NCBI GenBank assembly: GCA_910586835.1
Contig: CAJUJU010000026.1
Span: 1-47,201 of the forward strand
Direction of reading: 5' to 3'
Length of the DNA stretch: 47,201 nt
DNA from: an uncultured Acetatifactor sp.
GTDB lineage: Bacteria > Bacillota > Clostridia > Lachnospirales > Lachnospiraceae
Position numbers and translations under genes: made by a program. This document shows positions 31,959 to 40,599 of this stretch, piece after piece. The number at the start of each line of letters is the position of its first letter. The first letter of the stretch is position 1. The notes beneath the pieces were generated by a model that was given only the letters and a program-made list of their open reading frames with translations, was not told where the DNA came from and did not search any database.

Positions 31959-33062
31959 ATGGCTAAGGTACTGTTGGAGGAAGCAAAGAGGATTGCGGAC
32001 ACCGTGATGGAGGAACATCCGGGATTGATCAGCAAAAAATGGTCCTACGACGTGGGACTGCTCCTGACCGGCATGGAGAGGCTGTATCAGGAGACAGGGG
32101 AGGAAAAGTATTACGAGTATCTGAAGGCGTACTTCGATTACTTTATCCTGCCCGACGGAACGATCCGGAATTATGACTGTCAGGAGAAGAATATCGACCA
32201 TGTCAATTGCGGAAAAAACCTGTTCTTTCTATATGAAAAGACGGGGGAGGAGCGTTTTCGGATCGCCATGGAGCATCTGGAGGAGCAGACCCTGATTCAG
32301 CCCAGGACGGAGTCGGGAACCTATTGGCACAAGCAGATTTATCCCAATCAGATCTGGCTGGACGGCCTGTTCATGGGACAGCCTTTCCGGGCACAGTATG
32401 CGCAGACCTTTGGGCGGGAGGACTGGTATGACGACATTCTCAATCAGTTCACCACGGCGGAGGCAAAGACCTACGAGCCCAGGTGCGGTCTGTATGTGCA
32501 TGCCTGTGACGAGTCAAAGGCTGCTTTCTGGGCGGATCCCTGTACGGGCAGATCCATGAATATCTGGGGGAGAGCCTGCGGCTGGTATTCCATGGCGCTG
32601 GCGGACACGTTGGACTTTATCCCGGCGAGCAGGGAGGACGTTCGTTCCCGGCTGATTGCGCTCCTGAACAAGCTGATGGAGAATGTGGTGAAATACCAGG
32701 ACGAGACGGGCTGCTGGTATCAGGTTCTGGATAACAGGCGGGAAGACAATTACAGAGAAGCCACCTGTACCTGTCAGTTTGCCTACACCATGGAGAAGGG
32801 AATCCGGCTGGGGTATCTGGAGGAGGCAAAGTATCGCCCCCGTCTGGAAAGAGCGGTGGCAGGCATCAGGGAGCAGTTCCTGAGCCAGCGGGACGGCAGA
32901 CTTTATCTGACCAGGTGCAATGCGGTATCGGGACTTGGGCCGGAGGATAACACCAGGCGGAACGGTACGCTGGATTACTATTTCAGCGAACCCATTGTGG
33001 AGAATGACGGAAAGGGGCTGGGGCCCCTGCTGAAGCTGGCGGCTGCCTACGAAGGTGTGTAA
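31959..33062 (+). CDS. GH105 unsaturated rhamnogalacturonyl hydrolase
   Basis: The 367-residue protein is an (alpha/alpha)6-barrel of the YteR/YesR family. The catalytic Asp is D135 in 'NQIWLDGLFMGQP'; 'WGRACGWYSMALAD' and 'ATCTCQFAYTMEKGI' are further family positions. It hydrates the unsaturated uronic acid left at the non-reducing end of oligosaccharides by pectate or rhamnogalacturonan lyases, releasing it from rhamnose. No signal peptide. AGAAGGAGG precedes the ATG. It is first in the run GH105, GH140, amidohydrolase, GH28. Confidence 0.94.
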   Translation: MAKVLLEEAKRIADTVMEEHPGLISKKWSYDVGLLLTGMERLYQETGEEKYYEYLKAYFDYFILPDGTIRNYDCQEKNIDHVNCGKNLFFLYEKTGEERFRIAMEHLEEQTLIQPRTESGTYWHKQIYPNQIWLDGLFMGQPFRAQYAQTFGREDWYDDILNQFTTAEAKTYEPRCGLYVHACDESKAAFWADPCTGRSMNIWGRACGWYSMALADTLDFIPASREDVRSRLIALLNKLMENVVKYQDETGCWYQVLDNRREDNYREATCTCQFAYTMEKGIRLGYLEEAKYRPRLERAVAGIREQFLSQRDGRLYLTRCNAVSGLGPEDNTRRNGTLDYYFSEPIVENDGKGLGPLLKLAAAYEGV

Positions 33063-33068
33063 AGCTTA

Positions 33069-33114
33069 TTCCGGGAAGAATGCAGGGACAGTGTTCTTCC
33101 CGGAACTTTCGTTT
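33069..33114 (+). terminator. Intercistronic hairpin, possible partial terminator
   Basis: TTCCGGGAAGAA (33069-33080) and TTCTTCCCGGAA (33094-33105) pair over 12 bases around a 13-base loop. A weak T-rich tail (CTTTCGTTTT) follows, so it could reduce read-through from GH105 into GH140 or stabilise the GH105 message. A second 6-bp hairpin lies at 33132-33147. Confidence 0.55.
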
Positions 33115-33200
33115 TGGGGAGCTTTGGCTCCGGGAGCTTCCGCTCCCTGGGGCAGGAGGATACGCCGACGGAGTCGGTATGTCAGAAAGGAGACGAGGAT

Positions 33201-34544
33201 ATGAAGACCTGGAGCAGGGACGCATTACATGTCAGCGGGAACGGCCGCTACCTGATGGAGGGGGAGAGCCCCTTCTTCTGGCTGGGGGACACGGCCTGGC
33301 TGATGTTGCAGAAGCTGGGGGAGGAAGAGATCAGGATCTATCTGCGCAACCGGAAGGAGAAGGGCTTTAACGTCATTCAGACCGTGCTTGCCCACACGCT
33401 TCCGGGGAAGGAGGTAAATTCCTCCCTGGCGGACGGGGTAAAGGATGTGACAAAGCCGGAGTACTGGTGTTTTGTGGATCGGGTGGTAAAACTGGCCGAA
33501 GAGGCAGGGTTGTATCTGGGCCTGCTTCCGGCGTGGGGGTCCCTTGTCAAGCAGGGGATTCTGAACAGGGAGAATGTGGACAGATATGCGTCGTTTCTGG
33601 GGAAGCGCTATCAGAGCGCGCCGAATATTATCTGGATTTTAGGAGGGGATGTCCGGGGCGATGCCGGGGAGGAGGTGTTCCGCAGGGAGGGAGAGATCTT
33701 TAAGAGCTATAACCCGGATCGGCTGGTCACTTATCATCCCTTTGGGCGAACCTCTTCCTCCCTCTGGTTCCATGAGGAGCCCTGGCTGGACTTCAACATG
33801 TTCCAGTCGGGCCACCGTCGTTATGACCAGGCCAGCCTGGGAGAGTGGGACGACAATCGGGAGAAGGAGACCTTCTTCGGGGAGGATAACTGGAGATATG
33901 TGGAGCGGGATCACGGCTATGAAAGGGATAAGCCCACACTGGACGGAGAGCCCTCCTATGAGGGGATTCCCCAGGGGCTTCACAATCCCCGCAATCCCTT
34001 CTGGGAGGAGTGGGACGTCAGGCGCTATGCCTACTGGGCCGCTTTTGCCGGGGCCGCAGGGCATACCTACGGCAGCAATGCCATCATGCAGTTTTGCGAT
34101 GATCTGACCGGAAAGGGTTCCTATGGTGTGCGGGAGGTCTGGAAGGATGCCCTGCATCATCCCGGCGCAGGCCAGATGAGATATCTGAAGGAGTTGATGG
34201 AAAGCGTGGACTTTGTGCAGGGAAGGCCGGAGGATTCCATGCTCCGTTTTGGCCAGAAGGAGCGCTATCACAGAATCAGCGTTTTTGCGGGGGAGGATTT
34301 TGTATTCTGCTATGATTACAGCGGCGATGAGTTTCTGCTGGATCTGACCCGCTATCAGGATAAGGAGATGGACGCCTGGTGGATGGATCCCCGGAGCGGT
34401 GTCTACAGCTATATCGACACCCTGAAGGGGCAGGAGAAAAGGCTTTTTGGCCCGGCTGCCAGAAGGGAAGGAGCCAACGACTGGGTGCTGGTATTGAAAA
34501 AGAGCACCCGGGGCAGGGAGGGAAGCGGATATGAAGATAATTGA
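33201..34544 (+). CDS. GH140-like apiosidase (DUF4038)
   Basis: The 447-residue protein has a DUF4038 barrel (about residues 5-345) and a C-terminal beta domain of the collagen-binding-like type (about 355-445). Candidate catalytic residues are D150 in 'IIWILGGDVRG' and E250 in 'LDGEPSYEGIP'; their spacing (100 residues) is close to that in the characterised apiosidase of the family. GH140 removes rhamnogalacturonan-II side chains by cutting the apiose-galacturonic acid bond. AAAGGAG lies before ATG 33201. Here it lacks a signal peptide, so it would act on imported fragments. It overlaps the amidohydrolase gene by 14 bases. Confidence 0.85.
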   Translation: MKTWSRDALHVSGNGRYLMEGESPFFWLGDTAWLMLQKLGEEEIRIYLRNRKEKGFNVIQTVLAHTLPGKEVNSSLADGVKDVTKPEYWCFVDRVVKLAEEAGLYLGLLPAWGSLVKQGILNRENVDRYASFLGKRYQSAPNIIWILGGDVRGDAGEEVFRREGEIFKSYNPDRLVTYHPFGRTSSSLWFHEEPWLDFNMFQSGHRRYDQASLGEWDDNREKETFFGEDNWRYVERDHGYERDKPTLDGEPSYEGIPQGLHNPRNPFWEEWDVRRYAYWAAFAGAAGHTYGSNAIMQFCDDLTGKGSYGVREVWKDALHHPGAGQMRYLKELMESVDFVQGRPEDSMLRFGQKERYHRISVFAGEDFVFCYDYSGDEFLLDLTRYQDKEMDAWWMDPRSGVYSYIDTLKGQEKRLFGPAARREGANDWVLVLKKSTRGREGSGYEDN

Positions 34545-35337
34545 TTTTCACTTACACCCTTACCTTACGGAGGAGGAATTTATCGGCAAGTTTCCGGAGA
34601 GCTTTTCTCCTTCACCCACCCAGGCCGGGGAGGATCTGCGGGGCTGCGGGATCAGTCATATCTGCGGTTCTGTGATTGCCAGGACGCCGTATGCGCCGGA
34701 AAAGGGTTTTGCGTATTTCCGGGAGCTGAACCGGAAAGCGCTGGAGCTGAAGGAGCGGTTTGGAACCTGGTACACCCCGGGGTTTCATGTGCACCCGGAC
34801 TATGTGGAGGAGTCCTGCCGGGAGATGGAATTCATGCAGGAGAAGGGGTTTCGGCTGATCGGGGAGTTGGTGCCCTATATGCATGGATGGAAGGATTATT
34901 CCTGCGACGGTTTTTCTGAGATTCTGAAGACCGCGGGAAAATATCACATGATCGTCAGTTACCATACCGTCCTGGGAGAGCAGGAGGAGATGGAAAAAAT
35001 GGTTGCCGCCCATCCGGAAGTGATCTTTGTGGCGGCACATCCCGGCGAGCGGCAGTATTATGAAAAACATCTGGAGCGCATGGCAAAATATGAAAATCTG
35101 TATCTGGATCTGTCCGGCACGGGGCTGTTCCGTTACGGCATGTTGGCTTACGGCGCGAAGAAGGTGGGAGCGGAACGGTTCCTGTTCGGGACGGACTATC
35201 CCATCTGTAATCCCCGGATGTATGTGCAGGCAGTGATGCACGAGCCCATATCGGAGGAGGAGCGAGAGCTGATTTTTTACAAAAACGCGGAGCGGCTGCT
35301 TGGCTGCTCTGACGAAGAGAACGAGAAATTCAGGTGA
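34531..35337 (+). CDS. Amidohydrolase-2 family metal-dependent hydrolase
   Basis: The 268-residue TIM-barrel protein starts with the metal motif 'DFHLHP' (D5, H7, H9), continues with 'FHVHPDY', 'SYHTVLG' and 'VAAHPGE' and ends with 'FGTDYPICNP', the usual last Asp of the amidohydrolase_2 (PF04909) fold. Relatives include decarboxylases, amidases and sugar-acid lactonases. Its start overlaps the apiosidase gene by 14 bases and GH28 follows after 51 bases, so it is firmly part of the pectin operon. A sugar-acid lactone or an esterified sugar is therefore a plausible substrate (inference). It is cytoplasmic. Confidence 0.8.
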   Translation: MKIIDFHLHPYLTEEEFIGKFPESFSPSPTQAGEDLRGCGISHICGSVIARTPYAPEKGFAYFRELNRKALELKERFGTWYTPGFHVHPDYVEESCREMEFMQEKGFRLIGELVPYMHGWKDYSCDGFSEILKTAGKYHMIVSYHTVLGEQEEMEKMVAAHPEVIFVAAHPGERQYYEKHLERMAKYENLYLDLSGTGLFRYGMLAYGAKKVGAERFLFGTDYPICNPRMYVQAVMHEPISEEERELIFYKNAERLLGCSDEENEKFR

Positions 35338-35388
35338 CGAGAAGTGGCGGCCCCGCAGGGCCGAATCACGGAAACGGAGGAAATCAAA

Positions 35389-36783
35389 GTGCAGAAATCA
35401 GAAAAGGATCCCGGTACAGACAGGAGAAAAAATGACCCGGCAGAAAGGGAGGGCGGTTTTCAGGTATTGCTTCCCCGGATTCCCGACAGAAGCTTTGTGG
35501 TGCCGGGAGAAGGAGCGCTGAAGGACGGCATGGGGAAAAACACGCAGGCCATTCAGCAGACCATAGACCGGGCCGCGGAGGCGGGAGGCGGAAGGGTAAT
35601 CCTTCCCGCCGGAATCTGGTACACAGGCCCTGTCCGGCTGCACTCCAGGATTGATCTGCACCTGGAGAGCGGGGCGGTGCTTCTGTTTTCCAAGTCGCAG
35701 GAGGAGTATCCCCTTGTTCGGACGGATTTTGAGGGAATGGGGGCGCTGCGCACGGTATCTCCCCTGTCGGCGGAGGATGCGGAGGACGTGGCCATAACGG
35801 GCAGCGGTATCATAGACGGCAGCGGGCAGCTGTGGCGGCCGGTAAAGCGCTTTAAGGTGACGGAGACGGAGTGGCGCAGGCTTATGGGTCAGTCGGAACA
35901 TGTTCTGGGTGCGGAGGACGGGCAGATCTGGTTTCCCACGGCATCTGCCCGGGCGGGGGCGGCAGGCGTTCCCTGTGAGGATCCGGCACAGCAGTACGAC
36001 TATTACAGGCCGGTTATGGTGCAGTTTATGCGCTGCAGGCGGGTGTTGGTGGAGGGCGTGACGCTGCAGAATTCTCCTGCGTGGAACCTGCATCCCTGCT
36101 TCTGCGAGCATGTGACGGTTCGAAATGCAGTGATCCGCAATCCCTATTGCGCCCAGAACGGTGACGGCCTCGACCTGGAATCCTGCCGCTACGCGGAAAT
36201 CGCACATACCTCCTTCGACGTTGGGGACGATGCCATCTGCCTGAAGTCCGGCAAGGGGGCGGAGGCACGCAGGCTGGAGTTTCCCACAGAGTATGTGGAT
36301 ATTCACGACTGTACTGTTTTTCACGGGCACGGCGGCTTCGTGGTGGGAAGCGAAATGTCCCGGGGTGTCCGACATGTGCGGGTGCGCAACTGCAGCTTTC
36401 TGGGAACCGACGTGGGGATCCGGTTTAAGTCTGCTTACGGCAGGGGCGGCGTGGTGGAGGATATCCTGATCCAGGATATCCGCATGACGAATATTGTCAG
36501 GGAAGCCGTAATCTTTACCATGAAATATACCCTGGGCTACGAGAAGCCGGAGACGGTATCTTCGCTGGTGCAGGAGGACATTCCATACTTCCGGGATATA
36601 GTGCTGGAGCGGATTGTCTGCCTGGGAGCAGAGCTGGCACTTTGCGTGGAAGGGCTTTCGCAAAAGGAGGATTCCATCTCAAAAATTACCATAAGAGACT
36701 CTCGTTTTGCGGCGAGAAGGAGAGACAGTATTCTATATGCACAACGGATTTATTTGGAAAACATAAAATATGAGCAAATTTGA
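35389..36783 (+). CDS. GH28 polygalacturonase-like enzyme
   Basis: The 464-residue right-handed beta-helix protein has the GH28 active-site set: D259/D262 in 'NGDGLDLES', D280-D281 in 'VGDDAICLKSG', H314 in 'GHGGFVVGSEMS' and R345-K347 in 'IRFKSAYGRGG'. The 'RFK' instead of 'RIK' and 'NGDGLD' instead of 'NTDGID' are common in exo-acting bacterial members. It hydrolyses alpha-1,4-galacturonic acid bonds or rhamnogalacturonan. CGGAGG at 35375-35380 selects GTG 35389; the longer frame to 35344 is less likely. It has no signal peptide and is therefore intracellular. It is the last gene before a new promoter. Confidence 0.92.
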   Translation: MQKSEKDPGTDRRKNDPAEREGGFQVLLPRIPDRSFVVPGEGALKDGMGKNTQAIQQTIDRAAEAGGGRVILPAGIWYTGPVRLHSRIDLHLESGAVLLFSKSQEEYPLVRTDFEGMGALRTVSPLSAEDAEDVAITGSGIIDGSGQLWRPVKRFKVTETEWRRLMGQSEHVLGAEDGQIWFPTASARAGAAGVPCEDPAQQYDYYRPVMVQFMRCRRVLVEGVTLQNSPAWNLHPCFCEHVTVRNAVIRNPYCAQNGDGLDLESCRYAEIAHTSFDVGDDAICLKSGKGAEARRLEFPTEYVDIHDCTVFHGHGGFVVGSEMSRGVRHVRVRNCSFLGTDVGIRFKSAYGRGGVVEDILIQDIRMTNIVREAVIFTMKYTLGYEKPETVSSLVQEDIPYFRDIVLERIVCLGAELALCVEGLSQKEDSISKITIRDSRFAARRRDSILYAQRIYLENIKYEQI

Positions 36784-36792
36784 CGATTGATA

Positions 36793-36879
36793 TTGCACTT
36801 TATAGAGAGATGTGTTACAATAACAATCAGAAATGTAACCGCTTACATAAAATATAAGCAAAAATGTAAGCATTTACAT
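36793..36879 (+). promoter_or_regulatory. Promoter with twin LacI-type palindromes
   Basis: TTGCAC (36793-36798), 17 bases, TACAAT (36816-36821). Two 16-base palindromes of form ATGTAA-N4-TTACAT follow at 36833-36848 and 36864-36879, 31 bases apart (three helical turns). The first, ATGTAACCGCTTACAT, fits the cre consensus completely; the second has A for G in the centre. Both lie just downstream of the expected start, a position suited to repression of the nucleoside hydrolase-transporter operon by a LacI-family protein, none of which is encoded in this window. Confidence 0.75.
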
Positions 36880-36910
36880 ATGATTTGGCGACTGACAGAG
36901 GAGAGCAGAC

Positions 36911-37825
36911 ATGGTATATCGGCAGTATGCGTTTGAGGTGCCTGCGGAAAAACAGGTCAGGGTTATTCTTGACTCGGATGCGAAGAATGAGGCGGACGAT
37001 CAGTTTGCTCTTGTGCACGGGCTGCTCAGCCCGAAGTTTGATGTGGTCGGTATGGTGGCCGCTCATTTCGGCAGACGACTGCCGGACAGCATGGAGCGCA
37101 GCTATGGAGAGATGGAAGTCCTGCTGGATAAGATGGGGTTTTCCAAGGAAGGGCTTTTGTTTCATGGCTGTGAGAAATCCCTGGATCAGACGGGAGAGCC
37201 GGAAGCCTCGGAGGGTGTGCAGCTGATTATCCGGGAAGCCATGAAGGCGGACGACAGGCCGCTTTATATTGCGCTGATGGGCCCGCTGACGGATATCGCC
37301 GCGGCTTATCTGCTGGAGCCCCGGATTGCCGGACGGATCAAGGTGATCTGGATCGGCGGCGGCCCGTATCCTCACGGCGGTCCGGAATTCAATCTGGGAA
37401 ACGATATCAGGGCCTGCAATGTGATCTTCGGATCCGATCTGGAAGTCTGGCAGGTGCCCAAGAATGTGTATGAGATGATGCCGGTATCTCTGGCGGAGCT
37501 GGAGTATCGGGTTCGTCCCTGCGGGGAGATCGGAAGGTATCTCTTTGAGCAGTTGGTGGAGTGTTCTCTCTCGGAGAGCGCCCGCAAAAGCCCTTTCCGC
37601 ACGGGAGAGACATGGGTGCTGGGCGATTCCCCGTCCGTGGGGCTGATTCTGTATGAGGACAGGTTTTCCTACGAATGGAAGCAGGCGCCTCATGTAACGG
37701 GGGACGCTGCCTATTATTTTGACCAGCGCAACAGGCCCATCCGGGTCTATCGAAGTGTGGATTCCAGGCTGATCCTGGAGGATATGTACGCAAAGCTGGC
37801 GCTGTTTGCCGCAGGGCAGAGCTGA
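36911..37825 (+). CDS. Nucleoside-hydrolase-fold protein
   Basis: The 304-residue protein matches the inosine/uridine-preferring nucleoside hydrolase family. The metal-binding N-terminus is 'VILDSDAKNEADDQFALVHGLL', longer by two residues than the classical DTDxxxDD motif but conserved in a subgroup. 'LMGPLTDIAAAYLLEP' and 'IWIGGGPYPHGGPEFNLGNDIRA' are the usual ribose-binding regions. Classical members release ribose from nucleosides. Here it is first in the operon with the pectin oligosaccharide importer, so a furanoside or glycosyl substrate from plant material is possible (inference). GAGGAGAG precedes the ATG. No signal peptide. Confidence 0.8.
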   Translation: MVYRQYAFEVPAEKQVRVILDSDAKNEADDQFALVHGLLSPKFDVVGMVAAHFGRRLPDSMERSYGEMEVLLDKMGFSKEGLLFHGCEKSLDQTGEPEASEGVQLIIREAMKADDRPLYIALMGPLTDIAAAYLLEPRIAGRIKVIWIGGGPYPHGGPEFNLGNDIRACNVIFGSDLEVWQVPKNVYEMMPVSLAELEYRVRPCGEIGRYLFEQLVECSLSESARKSPFRTGETWVLGDSPSVGLILYEDRFSYEWKQAPHVTGDAAYYFDQRNRPIRVYRSVDSRLILEDMYAKLALFAAGQS

Positions 37826-37913
37826 CCGGCAGTCGGAACAGGTTAATCTCCTTTCGTAGCCCAGAGGGTTTCGGGGGAATTAATATAATTTTTTAAAGGA
37901 GGATTTTTCATTT

Positions 37914-39517
37914 ATGAAGAAGAAAGTAGTTTCCATGTTGCTTGCGTCTACGCTTATTCTTTCTGCTATGTTGACAGGATGCGGAAATGCCCCTGCGGAC
38001 GACGGCAGCACGCCTGTTTCCGGAAGCGGGAACGAGAACAGCCAAACGGGGGGGCATCTGACGCGGATAGCGATCAGGGCGGCGACAGCCAAGGTTCTGC
38101 CGAGGTGGTGAAGCCGGAGAAGATCACGCTGATGGTAGACGGAACCTTCTATACCGAGCCCAACGCACAGAAGGAATGGGCGGAGAGATTCAAGGAGCTG
38201 ACCGGCATCGAGCTGGAGATCATTCAGCCGGATCATGCTACCTATTATGATTCCGTGAGCCAGACCATAGCGGCAAATGAGATTCCCGATGTCATTCTGC
38301 TGAATTCCACTTACTATTCCAGCTATGCATCCGAGGGTGTTCTGTGGGATATGACCGACGCGTGGAACAATTCCGACATTAAGAAGAACATGAGCGAGAG
38401 CGATATCGCCGTGGAAGAGTCCCTGATGCTGAACGGCAGACTTTACGGTCTGACCAGAGGCAGAGGAAACGGAGCCATTACCTACATCAAGAAGCAGTGG
38501 CTGGATAATGTAGGGCTGGATGTTCCCACCACCTACGAAGAGTACCTGGCTGTCTGCGAGGCGTTCACCAAGGGCGATCCCGACGGCAACGGCGTGGACG
38601 GCGACACCTATGCGGTATCTGCTGCAGGTCTCATCGGACCCGAGGCACCCTGGGTAAACTATCTGCCTGAGTTCTATCAGGACGCATATCCCAGCTTCTA
38701 TCTGGATGACAACGGTAACTGGGTGGACGGCTTTACCGAGCCCGCAATGAAGGAAGCGCTTGAAAGACTGCGGGATGCATATGCGGCAGGTTACATTGAT
38801 CCCGAGACTCTGACCAATGATACCAAGGCTGTCCGCAACAAGTTTTACGAGAATAAGACCGGTATCTTTACCTACTGGGCAGGAAAATGGGCGGATAACC
38901 TGAGAGCAAACCTGATTGTCAACGAGAGAGATCCTGAGCTGGTTGCATGTCCTCCCATTGCAGAGGTAGGTACTTATATCGACCGTTCCACCGGCGGCTA
39001 CTGCATCACAAACGCCTGCAAGAATCCCGAGGGCGTGTTCAAGTATTTCTTTGAGGGCATGTTTGACGGCGGCGACCTGCAGACACTGTGGCTGTTCGGC
39101 GTAGAAGGCATTCACTGGTCTCAGGAGGCTGAGGAAGTGAACGGAGTTACTTATGAAGCGGGCCAGATCCATGGTCTGGACAGCAGAGAGAATCCCGGTA
39201 CGTCCTATTCCTTTGACTGCCTGGCACTGGATGTGGGAATCAGCGACGAGTACAAGGCTACTCACAACCTGGCATCTCCCGATGTTGCAATTGCTTCTCA
39301 GGAATTGTTCAATGCGCACAGCCGTCAGGAGGATCGTATCGTATCCACCGATGAAATGAGCGAGTTTAACGGAGACCTGATGACTCTGAAGAAGAGTATC
39401 ATTGCCAACGTGGTGACACAGGGCGCTGACATCGAGGCGGAATTTGCAAGATTTGAGTCCGAGGGCGGCGCAGATTGGTCCAAGCAAATCGTGGACTCCC
39501 TGAACGCATTAAAGTAA
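37914..39517 (+). pseudogene. ABC sugar-binding lipoprotein, split by a frameshift in a G7 run
   Basis: The reading starts well: AAAGGAGG before ATG 37914, a signal peptide and lipobox 'LTGC' (Cys about residue 22), then a Gly/Ser/Asn-rich linker. At the run of seven Gs (38048-38054) the frame shifts: the first frame ends at 38111, while the correct continuation ('EKITLMVDGTFYTEPNAQKEW...') runs in another frame to 39517. One additional G restores one protein of about 535 residues, the normal size of LplA/YtcQ-type binding proteins. Everything after the run is intact. Possible explanations are a sequencing error, slippage-based phase variation, or a recent mutation. It would bind rhamnogalacturonan-type oligosaccharides for the two permeases downstream. 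Confidence 0.85.
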
Positions 39518-39534
39518 ACAACGGTTGAACTGTG

Positions 39535-39571
39535 GGGGTGGCGGATGGCCTGCAGGAGGTTTTGCCACCCC
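39535..39571 (+). terminator. Hairpin after the binding-protein gene (partial terminator)
   Basis: GGGGTGGC (39535-39542) pairs with GCCACCCC (39564-39571) around a 21-base loop, followed by CTCTTTCATTT. Such hairpins after binding-protein genes usually let this gene be expressed more than the permeases. Confidence 0.6.
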
Positions 39572-39630
39572 TCTTTCATTTCATAAAAAGTGTGCCGGCT
39601 GCGGCACATGGAAATCTGGAGAGAAAGTAT

Positions 39631-40587
39631 ATGAAGCGAAAAGAGTCTACCGGCACAATAGTTGTGAACAAAAAGCCCCTGAGAAAGAGACTGTATAATT
39701 ATCGTTGGTTATATTTAATGTTTCTTCCGGTTTTTATTTTTGAGATTGTGTTTCATTATGCCCCTATGTTCGGTGTGGGCTATGCCTTTACGGATTATAA
39801 AATTGTAAATGACGCCACTTTTGTGGGTTTTAAAAACTTTATCAGAATGTTCAAGATGGCCAATTTCTGGCAGGCCTTCTGGAATACCCTTCAGATCAGT
39901 ATTCTGAAGCTGCTGCTGACCACTCTTGCCGCAGTGTTGGTATCCTTGCTTCTGAATGAGCTCAGAAGCCTGAGATTCAAGAAGCTTACCCAGACCATCA
40001 TTTACCTGCCTCACTTCCTTTCCTGGGTGGTGGTGGCTTCTATTTTTGCCATGCTGCTGGCTCCTACGCAGGAAGGTCTGCTGAACTCTCTGCTGACTTC
40101 TCTGGGAATTGTGGAAAGGGGAAGCGAGATCTATTTCTTGGGCAGGCAGGATCTGTGGCGGCCTGTGTTCTATTTGATTAACATCTGGAAGGAGACCGGA
40201 TGGCAGACCATTATCTTCCTGGCTACCTTATCCAGTATTGACCCGGGATTGTACGAGGCGGCTTCCATCGACGGAGCGAACCGGTTCCAGAGAGTCTGGA
40301 ATATCACGGTTCCCGCCCTGATGAATACCATTGTCATCGTCATTATCCTGAACCTTGCGAAGGTCATGAACCTGTTTGAGCCTGTGTATGTGCTTCAGAA
40401 CGACGCGGTGATCAAGCAGTCCGAGGTGATCCAGACCTATATCTTCAACCAGACCTTCAACAGCGGCGGTATTCCGAATTACGGCTATACCACGGCAGTG
40501 GGGTTGTTTAACTCCCTGATCAGCTGTTTCCTGGTGCTTGTCTGCAACGCGCTGAGCAAAAAGGTGCGCGGACGCGGAATTGTATAG
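39631..40587 (+). CDS. ABC sugar permease, LplB/YtcP-type (subunit 1)
   Basis: The 318-residue inner-membrane protein has six helices and the cytoplasmic EAA loop 'EAASIDGANRFQRVWNITVPAL', which contacts the ATPase. The N-terminal 'YNYRWLYLMFLPVFIFEIVFHYAPMFGVGYAFTDY' is characteristic of the CUT1 subgroup that imports large or acidic oligosaccharides (YtcQ/YtcP, LplABC). GGAGAGAAAG stands before ATG 39631; an open frame from 39532 reads through the hairpin. No ATPase gene is in the window, so a shared MsmX-like ATPase is likely. Confidence 0.92.
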   Translation: MKRKESTGTIVVNKKPLRKRLYNYRWLYLMFLPVFIFEIVFHYAPMFGVGYAFTDYKIVNDATFVGFKNFIRMFKMANFWQAFWNTLQISILKLLLTTLAAVLVSLLLNELRSLRFKKLTQTIIYLPHFLSWVVVASIFAMLLAPTQEGLLNSLLTSLGIVERGSEIYFLGRQDLWRPVFYLINIWKETGWQTIIFLATLSSIDPGLYEAASIDGANRFQRVWNITVPALMNTIVIVIILNLAKVMNLFEPVYVLQNDAVIKQSEVIQTYIFNQTFNSGGIPNYGYTTAVGLFNSLISCFLVLVCNALSKKVRGRGIV

Positions 40588-40599
40588 GAGGGGCAGGAC

